From Mycoplana dimorpha (GTDB taxonomy: Bacteria; Pseudomonadota; Alphaproteobacteria; Rhizobiales; Rhizobiaceae), in contig NZ_PZZZ01000005.1 in assembly GCF_003046475.1 (NCBI RefSeq), positions 62,001 through 126,000 of the forward strand: a DNA stretch of 64,000 nucleotides, in the 5' to 3' direction. Made by a program: the position numbers and the translations under genes. Of the stretch, positions 7,579 to 13,611 are shown piece after piece (positions within the stretch are counted from its first letter, which is position 1; each line of letters begins with the position of its first letter). The notes beneath the pieces were generated by a model, which did not search any database, had not been told where the DNA came from, and saw only the letters and a program-made list of their open reading frames with translations.

Positions 7579-8286
7579 TCAAGCATCCGCCGCTCCAGCG
7601 ACGGTGTGCGTGTCGGTCCATGTCCGGGGCTGGAACCCCGCTTCGCTGGCCGCGTCGATGAAGGCGGCCTTGGCCAGTTGGGGATCATCATTTCCCCGCA
7701 GCACCTGCTCGCACATGGCGATGGCGTGCCGGCGGGATTGCCCGGATCGGGCGGACCAGTGGCTTCGCAGGCACAGCATGGCGTCGCGGGTGCTGATCAC
7801 TCGCAGCACGCGGCCGGGGGCCTCGACGATCACCGCCTCGTCCCAGAGCCGATCCATCGTGAACAGGGGATCCATCTCGCATCCCGCTGCGCCTGTCCGC
7901 TCCACGTCCGAGCGCGTGATCACGCCGACGACGCGAAGGTCGCTGTCGACCACGACCAGGCGCCTGAGGTCGAGCTCGCACATCTTCTCGATGACGGTGT
8001 CGACGTCATCGTCCGGATGGCAGACCTCCGCCGACACCGTCATAAACTCGTAAAGCGCGGCCGAGCCCGACAGCCCGTCCGCAAACACCGAGAGGACGAG
8101 GTCGCGATCGGTGACGATGCCGACGACCCGGCCGGTGCCGGGCACCTCGACGGGCAGGATGCCGATGTTCATCGCGTTCATCAGGCGCGCGGCCGACTGG
8201 GCCGAATCGTTCGGCGAGATCGTCACCACCTGCCTCGTCATCGCATCACGCACGCGCACCGTTTTCTCGTCCGTTTCGCTGCCCAT
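7579..8286 (-). CDS. CBS-pair protein fused to a DUF982 domain
   Basis: A 235-residue two-part protein. Residues 10-130 form a CBS pair (VRDAMTRQVVTISP, GIVTDRDL, LRRLVVVDSDLRVVGVITRSDV), a module that usually binds adenosyl nucleotides. The C-terminal part matches DUF982: AMLCLRSHWSARSGQ, AIAMCEQVLRG, AKAAFIDAASEAGF. A free-standing DUF982 protein lies at 11381, so the fusion suggests nucleotide control of DUF982 function. The frame opens at a TTG at 8304, but that codon overlaps the -10 element, so the ATG at 8286 is preferred; its GGAG is only 3 nt away. Confidence 0.85.
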   Translation of the reverse strand: MGSETDEKTVRVRDAMTRQVVTISPNDSAQSAARLMNAMNIGILPVEVPGTGRVVGIVTDRDLVLSVFADGLSGSAALYEFMTVSAEVCHPDDDVDTVIEKMCELDLRRLVVVDSDLRVVGVITRSDVERTGAAGCEMDPLFTMDRLWDEAVIVEAPGRVLRVISTRDAMLCLRSHWSARSGQSRRHAIAMCEQVLRGNDDPQLAKAAFIDAASEAGFQPRTWTDTHTVAGAADA

Positions 8287-8302
8287 GAACTCCAACACTA
8301 TC

Positions 8303-8327
8303 AACTTACCATGGCGTTAGGAGTTCC
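8303..8327 (-). promoter_or_regulatory. EcfG-type promoter for the CBS-DUF982 gene
   Basis: Minus strand GGAAC (8327-8323), N17, GTT (8305-8303). Transcription would begin near 8296, only about 10 nt before the ATG at 8286, which excludes the upstream TTG as a start. Confidence 0.7.
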
Positions 8328-8340
8328 AGAAGATCGGGAG

Positions 8341-8365
8341 GGAACCCCAGGCGGTCCATGGCGTT
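8341..8365 (+). promoter_or_regulatory. EcfG-type promoter for the SDR gene
   Basis: GGAAC (8341-8345), N16, CGTT (8362-8365), a full consensus match with a leader of about 17 nt before the ATG at 8389. Divergent partner of 8303-8327. Confidence 0.75.
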
Positions 8366-8388
8366 TCAGTCCCGGCGGAGGCGAGGCG

Positions 8389-9171
8389 ATGGACTTTTCC
8401 GGAAAAGTGGCGCTGGTGACGGGTGCAGGCTCGGGCATCGGTCGGGCGACGGCGATCGAACTCGCGCGGCAGGGCGCATCGGTCGGGGCGCTCAGCCGTG
8501 AAATCGACGAACTCGAAACGCTGCAAACCGAAATCCACAGCTTTGGCGGCAAGTGCCAGACGCTGGCGGCGGACATTTCGCACGAGGACGAGTTGCGCGA
8601 CGCGGTCGACCGGCTGGTGTCGGCGAAAGGCCGGCTCGACGTCGTCATAGCCAATGCCGGCATCAACGGCGTCTGGGCGCCCATCGACGACCTGCAGCCG
8701 TCCGAATGGGATCAGACGATCGCCGTCAACCTGCGCGGGACGTACCTGACCCTGCACCTGTGCGTGCCGCATCTGAAGCGGGCGGGCGGCGGCGCGATCG
8801 TCGTCGTCGGCTCGATCAACGGAACCCGTACCTTCACCTCGGCCGGCGCGACGGCCTATGCCGCCACCAAGGCGGCCCAGCTGGCAATGGTGCAGCAGCT
8901 GGCGCTCGAACTCGGCAAGGCGCACATCCGGATCAACGCGGTCTGCCCCGGGGCGATCGAGACCAACATCGACGACAACACCGAGCGGCGGGACACGGAC
9001 GAGGCGGAAATCCCCGTCATCTGGCCGGAGGGGGAAATTCCCGTGACCGACGGCCGGCCGGGCCTTCCGCGCGACGTCGCCGCGGCCATCCTCTTTCTGG
9101 CCTCGCCGGCGGCGCGGCACATCACCGGCACGCCGCTGTGGATCGATGGGGGGCAAGGTCTTCTGCGGTGA
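8389..9171 (+). CDS. short-chain dehydrogenase/reductase
   Basis: A 260-residue classical SDR, an NAD(P)-dependent oxidoreductase of small alcohols or ketones. The cofactor site TGAGSGIGRA is near residue 12, followed by NAG (IANAGING), the catalytic Ser in VVGSINGT and YAATK with the active Tyr and Lys. The C-terminus HITGTPLWIDGGQG is the usual SDR end. CGGAGGCGAGGCG precedes the ATG at 8389. The substrate cannot be read from sequence. The EcfG-type promoter just upstream puts it in the stress set. Confidence 0.9.
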   Translation: MDFSGKVALVTGAGSGIGRATAIELARQGASVGALSREIDELETLQTEIHSFGGKCQTLAADISHEDELRDAVDRLVSAKGRLDVVIANAGINGVWAPIDDLQPSEWDQTIAVNLRGTYLTLHLCVPHLKRAGGGAIVVVGSINGTRTFTSAGATAYAATKAAQLAMVQQLALELGKAHIRINAVCPGAIETNIDDNTERRDTDEAEIPVIWPEGEIPVTDGRPGLPRDVAAAILFLASPAARHITGTPLWIDGGQGLLR

Positions 9172-9210
9172 GTCTGCGATCTGCCGCGGCAACAAGAGGC
9201 GCACGCCTCG

Positions 9211-9606
9211 TCAGCGCTGGGTGCCGTTTGGAGTCGTGACCGGTGACTGGCCGCCGGTCCCCGTTTGATAGGTCGGATCGTGTTCCGTCGGAGCCTTGCC
9301 GGCCTTCTGTTCGGATGACGGGGCGGTCTCGGCCGTGCTGCCGTTCGATGGCTGCGTATTTGGTTGCGTCTTCGGCTGTGAGTTGTGCACGGCCGGTTCG
9401 CTGCGCGTCGCCTCGGCGGCGTCATCCTGTGCCTCCGCCCAATACTCCACAGCGCCCCAGCCGATCAGCGCCAGCAGCAGAGCGCCGCCGAGCACGAGTG
9501 CCACGGGGCGGCCGAACGAGCCTTGCCTGGCCTGCGTGGCGCTCAACTCCACGGGCGGCTCCTGCGGCTGCCTGCGCGGCTCGCGTCCGTCGGTCGAATT
9601 GCTCAA
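9211..9606 (-). CDS. small membrane-anchored protein with disordered tail
   Basis: A 131-residue protein with a polar N-terminus, one membrane helix (PVALVLGGALLLALIGWGAVEYW, about residues 34-56; middle part VLGGALLLALIGW) and a long Gln/Thr/Pro/Ser-rich tail (QPKTQPNTQPSNGST). It probably has one membrane span with the tail in the periplasm. The chosen start is the TTG at 9606, because AGGAGG lies 8 nt before it; no ATG has such a site. An EcfG-type promoter at 9644-9668 reads into it. No family recognised. Confidence 0.68.
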   Translation of the reverse strand: MSNSTDGREPRRQPQEPPVELSATQARQGSFGRPVALVLGGALLLALIGWGAVEYWAEAQDDAAEATRSEPAVHNSQPKTQPNTQPSNGSTAETAPSSEQKAGKAPTEHDPTYQTGTGGQSPVTTPNGTQR

Positions 9607-9643
9607 AGGTCCTGCCTCCTGGTGAATGTGCCAACCCTCGGGA

Positions 9644-9668
9644 AACCGCGGGGTGGACGGAAAGTTCC
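9644..9668 (-). promoter_or_regulatory. EcfG-type promoter for the gene starting at 9606
   Basis: Minus strand GGAAC (9668-9664), N17, GTT (9646-9644). It leaves a leader of about 30 nt before the TTG start at 9606, with AGGAGG inside it. Confidence 0.7.
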
Positions 9669-9746
9669 AAACCGTGGGGCGACATAGCGGCATCGACGAT
9701 CCGGACGCCGCAACCGTCCAACCACGACAGGATGTAATGCAGTTCC

Positions 9747-9771
9747 GGAACAAACCTTCCGCTGCATTGTT
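9747..9771 (+). promoter_or_regulatory. EcfG-type promoter for the small membrane peptide operon
   Basis: GGAAC (9747-9751), N17, GTT (9769-9771). It reads towards the 25-residue membrane peptide at 9847 and the membrane protein at 9933. With 9644-9668 it forms a divergent pair. Confidence 0.68.
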
Positions 9772-9846
9772 GAAGCAGGGCGACCGTCCTTGCCGCGGCC
9801 GCCCAGAAAAAAGGGCAAGGTGAATGGAAGACGAATGGAGGTTAAA

Positions 9847-9924
9847 ATGGGACGTGGCATTCTTCTTTGGCTTCTCGGCGTTCCGATCCCGATCATCATC
9901 CTTCTGCTGTTGTTCTGGCGATAG
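9847..9924 (+). CDS. 25-residue hydrophobic membrane peptide
   Basis: A very short gene: MGRGILLWLLGVPIPI followed by IILLLLFWR and a TAG stop. Nearly the whole peptide is one membrane helix with a conserved-looking GVPIPI kink. GGAGG lies 8 nt before the ATG, a near-ideal ribosome-binding site. It is followed 8 nt later by the membrane protein gene at 9933, and an EcfG-type promoter lies upstream. I recall similar one-helix peptides in rhizobial genomes, but I cannot name a family. The strong ribosome-binding site, operon position and stress promoter support it as real. Confidence 0.65.
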   Translation: MGRGILLWLLGVPIPIIILLLLFWR

Positions 9925-9932
9925 GAGCGGCC

Positions 9933-10838
9933 ATGTCTATGGATATCGTGACAACTGCGCCGGCCAACGAATCGGCCCGCTCGGCGATCAGCTGGGCGGC
10001 GATCATCGCCGGGGCGCTCGCCGCCGCGGCGTTGACGCTGGTGCTGCTGCTGGTCGGATCGGGCCTCGGCCTGACGATGGTATCGCCCTGGGCGGGCCAG
10101 AACAGTTCGCTGACCACGATCGGCGCCTCGGCAGCCGCCTGGCTCGTCGTCGTCTCCTGGCTCTCCTCGCTGATCGGCGGCTATATCACCGGGCGGCTGC
10201 GGACCAAATGGGTGGGCATCCACACCGACGAGACCTTCTTTCGCGACACGGCGCACGGCTTCCTCTCCTGGAGCCTCGCAACGCTCTTCGTCGCCTGGCT
10301 GATGAGCTCGACGCTGGCGTCGATCCTTGGGGCTGGCACCCAGGCGGCGGCGGCTGCAGTCGGAGCGACCGGAGCGGCGGCCACGACGGCGGCCACCTCG
10401 GCGGCCACCGCCGGCGGCGGTCCGGATCTGTCGATACGCTACTTCACCGATACGCTGCTGCGGCCGGGTTCAACGCCCACGCCGCCGCCCAACAGCGGTG
10501 ACAACGAGGCGGTGGCGGCGGAAGTCGGGCGCATCCTGCTGCAGAGTGCTGCCGCCGGCGAGGTCAGCGCGGATGACCGGGCCTACCTGAACCGCGTGGT
10601 CGCGGCGCGGACCGGCCTGTCCGAGGCCGACGCAACCGCCCGCGTCGACCAGGTGCTGACCCGGATGAACGAGGCCAAGGTCAAGACGCAGCAGGCAGCC
10701 GATACCGCCCGTAAGACGGCGGCGACGGCGGCCCTGCTCGGGGCGCTCGCCCTCGTCGTCGGCGCTTTCATCGCCAGCGCCGCGGCAGCCTTCGGCGGCC
10801 GGCTGCGCGACGACGAACAGACGGTGACGGTCAAGTGA
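9933..10838 (+). CDS. integral membrane protein, function unknown
   Basis: A 301-residue membrane protein. Visible hydrophobic segments are ISWAAIIAGALAAAALTLVL (18-37), AAAWLVVVSWLSSLIGGYI (70-90), FLSWSLATLFVAWLMSSTL (108-126) and a C-terminal segment AALLGALALVVGAFIASAA. Between the third and fourth lies a soluble helical region of about 130 residues. Similar rhizobial proteins are sometimes annotated PhnA-like, but I see no link to phosphonate metabolism. AGGAG precedes the ATG at 9933. It probably shares the transcript of the 25-residue peptide and its stress promoter, and ends just before two strong hairpins. Confidence 0.78.
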   Translation: MSMDIVTTAPANESARSAISWAAIIAGALAAAALTLVLLLVGSGLGLTMVSPWAGQNSSLTTIGASAAAWLVVVSWLSSLIGGYITGRLRTKWVGIHTDETFFRDTAHGFLSWSLATLFVAWLMSSTLASILGAGTQAAAAAVGATGAAATTAATSAATAGGGPDLSIRYFTDTLLRPGSTPTPPPNSGDNEAVAAEVGRILLQSAAAGEVSADDRAYLNRVVAARTGLSEADATARVDQVLTRMNEAKVKTQQAADTARKTAATAALLGALALVVGAFIASAAAAFGGRLRDDEQTVTVK

Positions 10839-10840
10839 TC

Positions 10841-10869
10841 CGCCTGGCGGGCGTTTCGCCCGCCAGGCG
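10841..10869. terminator. 13-bp perfect hairpin between convergent genes
   Basis: CGCCTGGCGGGCG, loop TTT, then its exact complement. It sits 2 nt after the stop of the membrane protein gene and works in either direction. No long T run follows. Confidence 0.65.
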
Positions 10870-10872
10870 CCC

Positions 10873-10915
10873 GGCGGCCCGTTGCGTGTACGAGGCAACC
10901 ATGCAACGGGCCGCC
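10873..10915. terminator. second hairpin in the same convergent gap
   Basis: GGCGGCCCGTTGC (10873-10885) pairs with GCAACGGGCCGCC (10903-10915) across a 17-nt loop. It lies just downstream of the minus-strand gene that ends at 10925, so the two hairpins probably serve one gene each. Confidence 0.6.
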
Positions 10916-10924
10916 CGGGACTGA

Positions 10925-11161
10925 TCAGCGCTGCCGGGTCGGCTCGGTCTCGTCGAAATTGATGTCCCAGTCCTCCTCCGGCTGCGCTCCGGGGGGTCTT
11001 TTGTTTGCGGTCGCGTCGTCGCTGCCGGTGATCACCCGCGGCTTGGCGCTCGAGACGCCGTCGTTGGTCGCACCCTTCCGGGTCTTCCTGAACTGACCTT
11101 GTGCGTCCTTTTCCGCAGGCGGCTTTTGCCGCGGCGCCCGCGGATCCGATTTATCGTTCAT
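10925..11161 (-). CDS. small charged disordered protein
   Basis: A 78-residue very polar protein (MNDKSDPRAPRQKPPAEKDAQ... ending EEDWDINFDETEPTRQR) rich in Lys, Arg, Asp, Pro and Gln, without a hydrophobic core. GGGAGAA precedes the ATG at 11161. No family recognised. It resembles the disordered protein at 364 in composition and also has an EcfG-type promoter (11216-11240). Confidence 0.65.
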   Translation of the reverse strand: MNDKSDPRAPRQKPPAEKDAQGQFRKTRKGATNDGVSSAKPRVITGSDDATANKRPPGAQPEEDWDINFDETEPTRQR

Positions 11162-11215
11162 TCCGGTTCTCCCGTCGGGTTGGGGCCGCCGACCACCGGC
11201 GCCTCTCGGCGGCTC

Positions 11216-11240
11216 AACCGGCGTTCGGCTGAAATGTTCC
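11216..11240 (-). promoter_or_regulatory. EcfG-type promoter for the gene starting at 11161
   Basis: Minus strand GGAAC (11240-11236), N17, GTT (11218-11216), leader about 48 nt. Confidence 0.7.
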
Positions 11241-11262
11241 GGCATCCGGCGGTCGGACGCGT

Positions 11263-11288
11263 GGAACAAAGATCCGCGGATGGAAGTT
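11263..11288 (+). promoter_or_regulatory. possible EcfG-type promoter for the DUF982 gene
   Basis: GGAAC (11263-11267), N17, AGTT (11285-11288). The spacing is one longer than in the other copies and A replaces the C of CGTT, so it is a weaker match. It lies in the right place, about 90 nt before the GTG at 11381. Confidence 0.4.
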
Positions 11289-11380
11289 CTATGGCCGCAT
11301 ACCCCCAACAGTCTGCTCGCAAATGGAGCCAGGCGCATCGTCGCCGGCGGGCTGAAGCGAGCGGCAAAGGAGAGCCAACC

Positions 11381-11707
11381 GTGTACACCCTGGAAATGCC
11401 CTGGTCAGTCCCCGTCAGTATCCGGCTGCAGAGTGGCGTCGAGCGCTCGTTCGCGAGCGTCTATGACGCACTGGACTTCCTGCAGAACGAATGGCCGACC
11501 CGCCACGGATACCGCTACGAGCGGGCGATCCAGCAATGCGGCGAAGCGCTGCGGCGGACCCTGCCTTCCGCGGTCGCCCGCGAGGCCTTCATCGCCGCCT
11601 GCCTCGAGGCCGGCATGTCGGCGGCAGGGCGGCCGCAGACCGCTGCGGTGAAGCAGATCGCCTCGGCTGCGCAAGTCAAGTTCCAGCCCACCGGGTTCGG
11701 GGCTTAG
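11381..11707 (+). CDS. DUF982 domain protein
   Basis: A 108-residue protein of the DUF982 family: VPVSIRLQSGVERSFASVYDA, then DFLQNEWPTRHGYRYERAI, CGEALRRTLPSAVAREAFIAA and CLEAGM. The family is abundant in Rhizobiales and its role is unknown. The start is the GTG at 11381, with AAAGGAGAG 6 nt upstream; the next in-frame Met comes too late to keep the N-terminal strand. The same domain is fused to a CBS pair at 7579. Confidence 0.85.
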   Translation: MYTLEMPWSVPVSIRLQSGVERSFASVYDALDFLQNEWPTRHGYRYERAIQQCGEALRRTLPSAVAREAFIAACLEAGMSAAGRPQTAAVKQIASAAQVKFQPTGFGA

Positions 11708-11724
11708 CCCTTCGGTTACCATTT

Positions 11725-11754
11725 GCCGGCCCCGGAAAACGTTGCGGGGCCGGC
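11725..11754. terminator. hairpin between convergent genes
   Basis: GCCGGCCCCG (11725-11734) pairs with CGGGGCCGGC (11745-11754) across a 10-nt loop, 18 nt after the stop of the DUF982 gene and before the end of the Nudix gene on the other strand. Confidence 0.6.
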
Positions 11755-11843
11755 GCTGTCCGGACGCGGTCCTCGCGTCGCCACCGCCTCAAGTTCGGAT
11801 TGTTCAGATGTCCACGGGATGGCTTGCTGCCAGTGGGCGCGAA

Positions 11844-12311
11844 CTAGCTCTGCAGCCCGTCCTCACCAGCCTGGCGCAGCAGTGAAACGAGTTCCGGTTC
11901 GTCGACGAGCAGGGCGGCCTCGGCAGGGCGCAGCCATTTGCGCAATCGCGCGCGCCGCTCCTTCCAGCGGGACAGCGTCCGCCGGGTTTCGAGCAGATAG
12001 ACCGTGACGCGGATCGGGAGGAAGCAGCGCTCCGTCCGCTTCCAGTAGAAGTAGCTGCCGACCGCCTTGCCGGCGATCGTACCCTCGACGCCCGCTTCTT
12101 CCTTCGCCTCGATGCGGGCCGCCTTGCGGTCGCTCTTGCCCTTCATGCTCCAGCCCTTGGGAAGGGTGAAGCGACGCGTCTGCCGCGTCGTGATGAGCAT
12201 GATCTCGATATTGCCTTCCTTGTCGCGCCGGAAGGGCAGCGCGCCGACCTGGTTGAGCACGCTGCCGCCTTCGGCTTCCTGCTCCCTTCGACGATCTTTC
12301 CTTGCGCCCAT
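11844..12311 (-). CDS. Nudix hydrolase
   Basis: A 155-residue Nudix-fold protein. The N-terminal strand VGALPFRRDKEGNIEIMLIT and LPKGWSMKGK lead into a Nudix helix AARIEAKEEAGVEG. The metal-binding Glu residues of the EExG part are kept, but the Arg of the REUxEE motif is Ile and the first Glu of the box is Ala, so the box is partly degenerate. The LPKGW pattern resembles diphosphoinositol/dinucleotide polyphosphate hydrolases. GGAG lies 8 nt before the ATG at 12311. An EcfG-type promoter lies at 12369-12394. Confidence 0.85.
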   Translation of the reverse strand: MGARKDRRREQEAEGGSVLNQVGALPFRRDKEGNIEIMLITTRQTRRFTLPKGWSMKGKSDRKAARIEAKEEAGVEGTIAGKAVGSYFYWKRTERCFLPIRVTVYLLETRRTLSRWKERRARLRKWLRPAEAALLVDEPELVSLLRQAGEDGLQS

Positions 12312-12368
12312 GGCGGTGCTCCTGCCTAGGTCTGATGCCGGGCTGCGATGTGCGGCGATGACAGGTAT

Positions 12369-12394
12369 AACGAAGATCCCGAAGGCAACGTTCC
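12369..12394 (-). promoter_or_regulatory. EcfG-type promoter for the Nudix gene
   Basis: Minus strand GGAAC (12394-12390), N17, CGTT (12372-12369). It uses the longer of the two spacings known for this sigma factor, and leaves a leader of about 50 nt. Confidence 0.55.
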
Positions 12395-12552
12395 CGGCGA
12401 CCTGTCCTGTCGTGCGCGTTCGCCAACCCCTTGGAGCCCGAAGCGGCCGCCGAGAGCATGTGGCAGAGGCGAGGCTCGGAGTGCTGGGATGGACTCATTC
12501 TACCTGACCGGCTCGAGGGATCAATTTGCTAAAAAGAGGGAAGGAGACGCCC

Positions 12553-13365
12553 GTGCAATTCGCAACCGTCAACAACGTGATCCTGCATCATCAGCTGATC
12601 GGCGGTCCGGCCGGGCGGCCGGTGATCGTCTTTGCCAACGCACTCGGCACCGATTTCCGCATCTGGCGCGATGTCGTGGTGCGGCTTGCCGGCGATTTCC
12701 CGATCGTCACCTATGACAAGCGCGGCCACGGCCTATCGGATCTCGGCCAGGTGCCCTATTCGATCGACGACCACGTGCTCGACCTTGCCGCGCTGCTCGA
12801 CCGGCTCGACGTGAAGGGGGCGGTGATCTGCGGGCTTTCCGTCGGCGGCATGATTGCACAGGGCCTTGCCACAAAGCGCCCGGACCTCGTCAAAGCGCTG
12901 GTTCTCTGCGATACGGCGCACCGGATCGGAACCGCCGAGATGTGGGACGCCCGCATCGAAAGCGTCGAGACGAAGGGCATCGAGAGCCTTGCCGACGCCG
13001 TGCTGGAGCGCTGGTTCACGCCCGCCTTCCGGCGTCCGGAGAATGCCGCCTATCACGGCTACCGCAACATGCTGACGCGCCAGTCGGCGGTCGGCTACGC
13101 CGCCACCTGCGCGGCGCTGCGCGATGCCGACCTTACCGAAACGGCGAAGCGCATTTCCGTGCCGACCCTGTGCGTGGTCGGCGACCAGGATGGCTCGACG
13201 CCGCCGGATGTGGTGCTCTCGATGGCGAGACTCATTCCCGGCGCCCGCTACGAGGTGATCAAGGATGCCGGGCACATTCCTTCAATCGAGCAGCCGGAGA
13301 TCATGACCGAGATGGTCCGGGCCTTCATCGCCACCCTGCCTGAGGTAGGCGATTCGCATCGGTGA
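12553..13365 (+). CDS. pcaD: alpha/beta hydrolase, 3-oxoadipate enol-lactonase type
   Basis: A 270-residue alpha/beta hydrolase close to PcaD, which opens 3-oxoadipate enol-lactone in the beta-ketoadipate pathway. The nucleophile elbow is GLSVGG (Ser96), the acid is in GDQDGSTPP (211-218) and the base is His241 in AGHIPSIEQP. The start is the GTG at 12553, preceded by AAGGAG; VQFATVNNV fits the usual PcaD start, while the TTG at 12526 has no such site. No other aromatic-degradation gene is in the window, so the exact substrate is open. Confidence 0.8.
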   Translation: MQFATVNNVILHHQLIGGPAGRPVIVFANALGTDFRIWRDVVVRLAGDFPIVTYDKRGHGLSDLGQVPYSIDDHVLDLAALLDRLDVKGAVICGLSVGGMIAQGLATKRPDLVKALVLCDTAHRIGTAEMWDARIESVETKGIESLADAVLERWFTPAFRRPENAAYHGYRNMLTRQSAVGYAATCAALRDADLTETAKRISVPTLCVVGDQDGSTPPDVVLSMARLIPGARYEVIKDAGHIPSIEQPEIMTEMVRAFIATLPEVGDSHR

Positions 13366-13611
13366 CGTCCATGCTTGTTCCGACCACGCAGGCATCGCGG
13401 CTGTGGGTCGGCGTGGTGGTGGCGGCGACGCGCGGGCAAATCGCCCTGGTTTCCCGCCCAGGCCCCGGGGGAACGGCACTCGCAGGCAAATCCACGCCGG
13501 GCCGCGCCACCGATACCGGCCTTGTGGTCCGGTCCGGGTCGGCTAAATTGCTTGCCGCTCTTGGCCGTTTCCGATAGAGACTGCCCGAAAATTGATCAGG
13601 GCCGTCCGAAC

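Noticed and set aside
9196-9209. GAGGCG-CA-CGCCTC inverted repeat between the SDR gene and the membrane-anchored protein gene.
   Set aside because: Only 6 bp with a 2-nt loop and no T run; too weak to call a terminator.
13362-13577. A 71-codon plus-strand frame just after pcaD.
   Set aside because: It begins within the pcaD stop region, lacks a ribosome-binding site and shows no family pattern.
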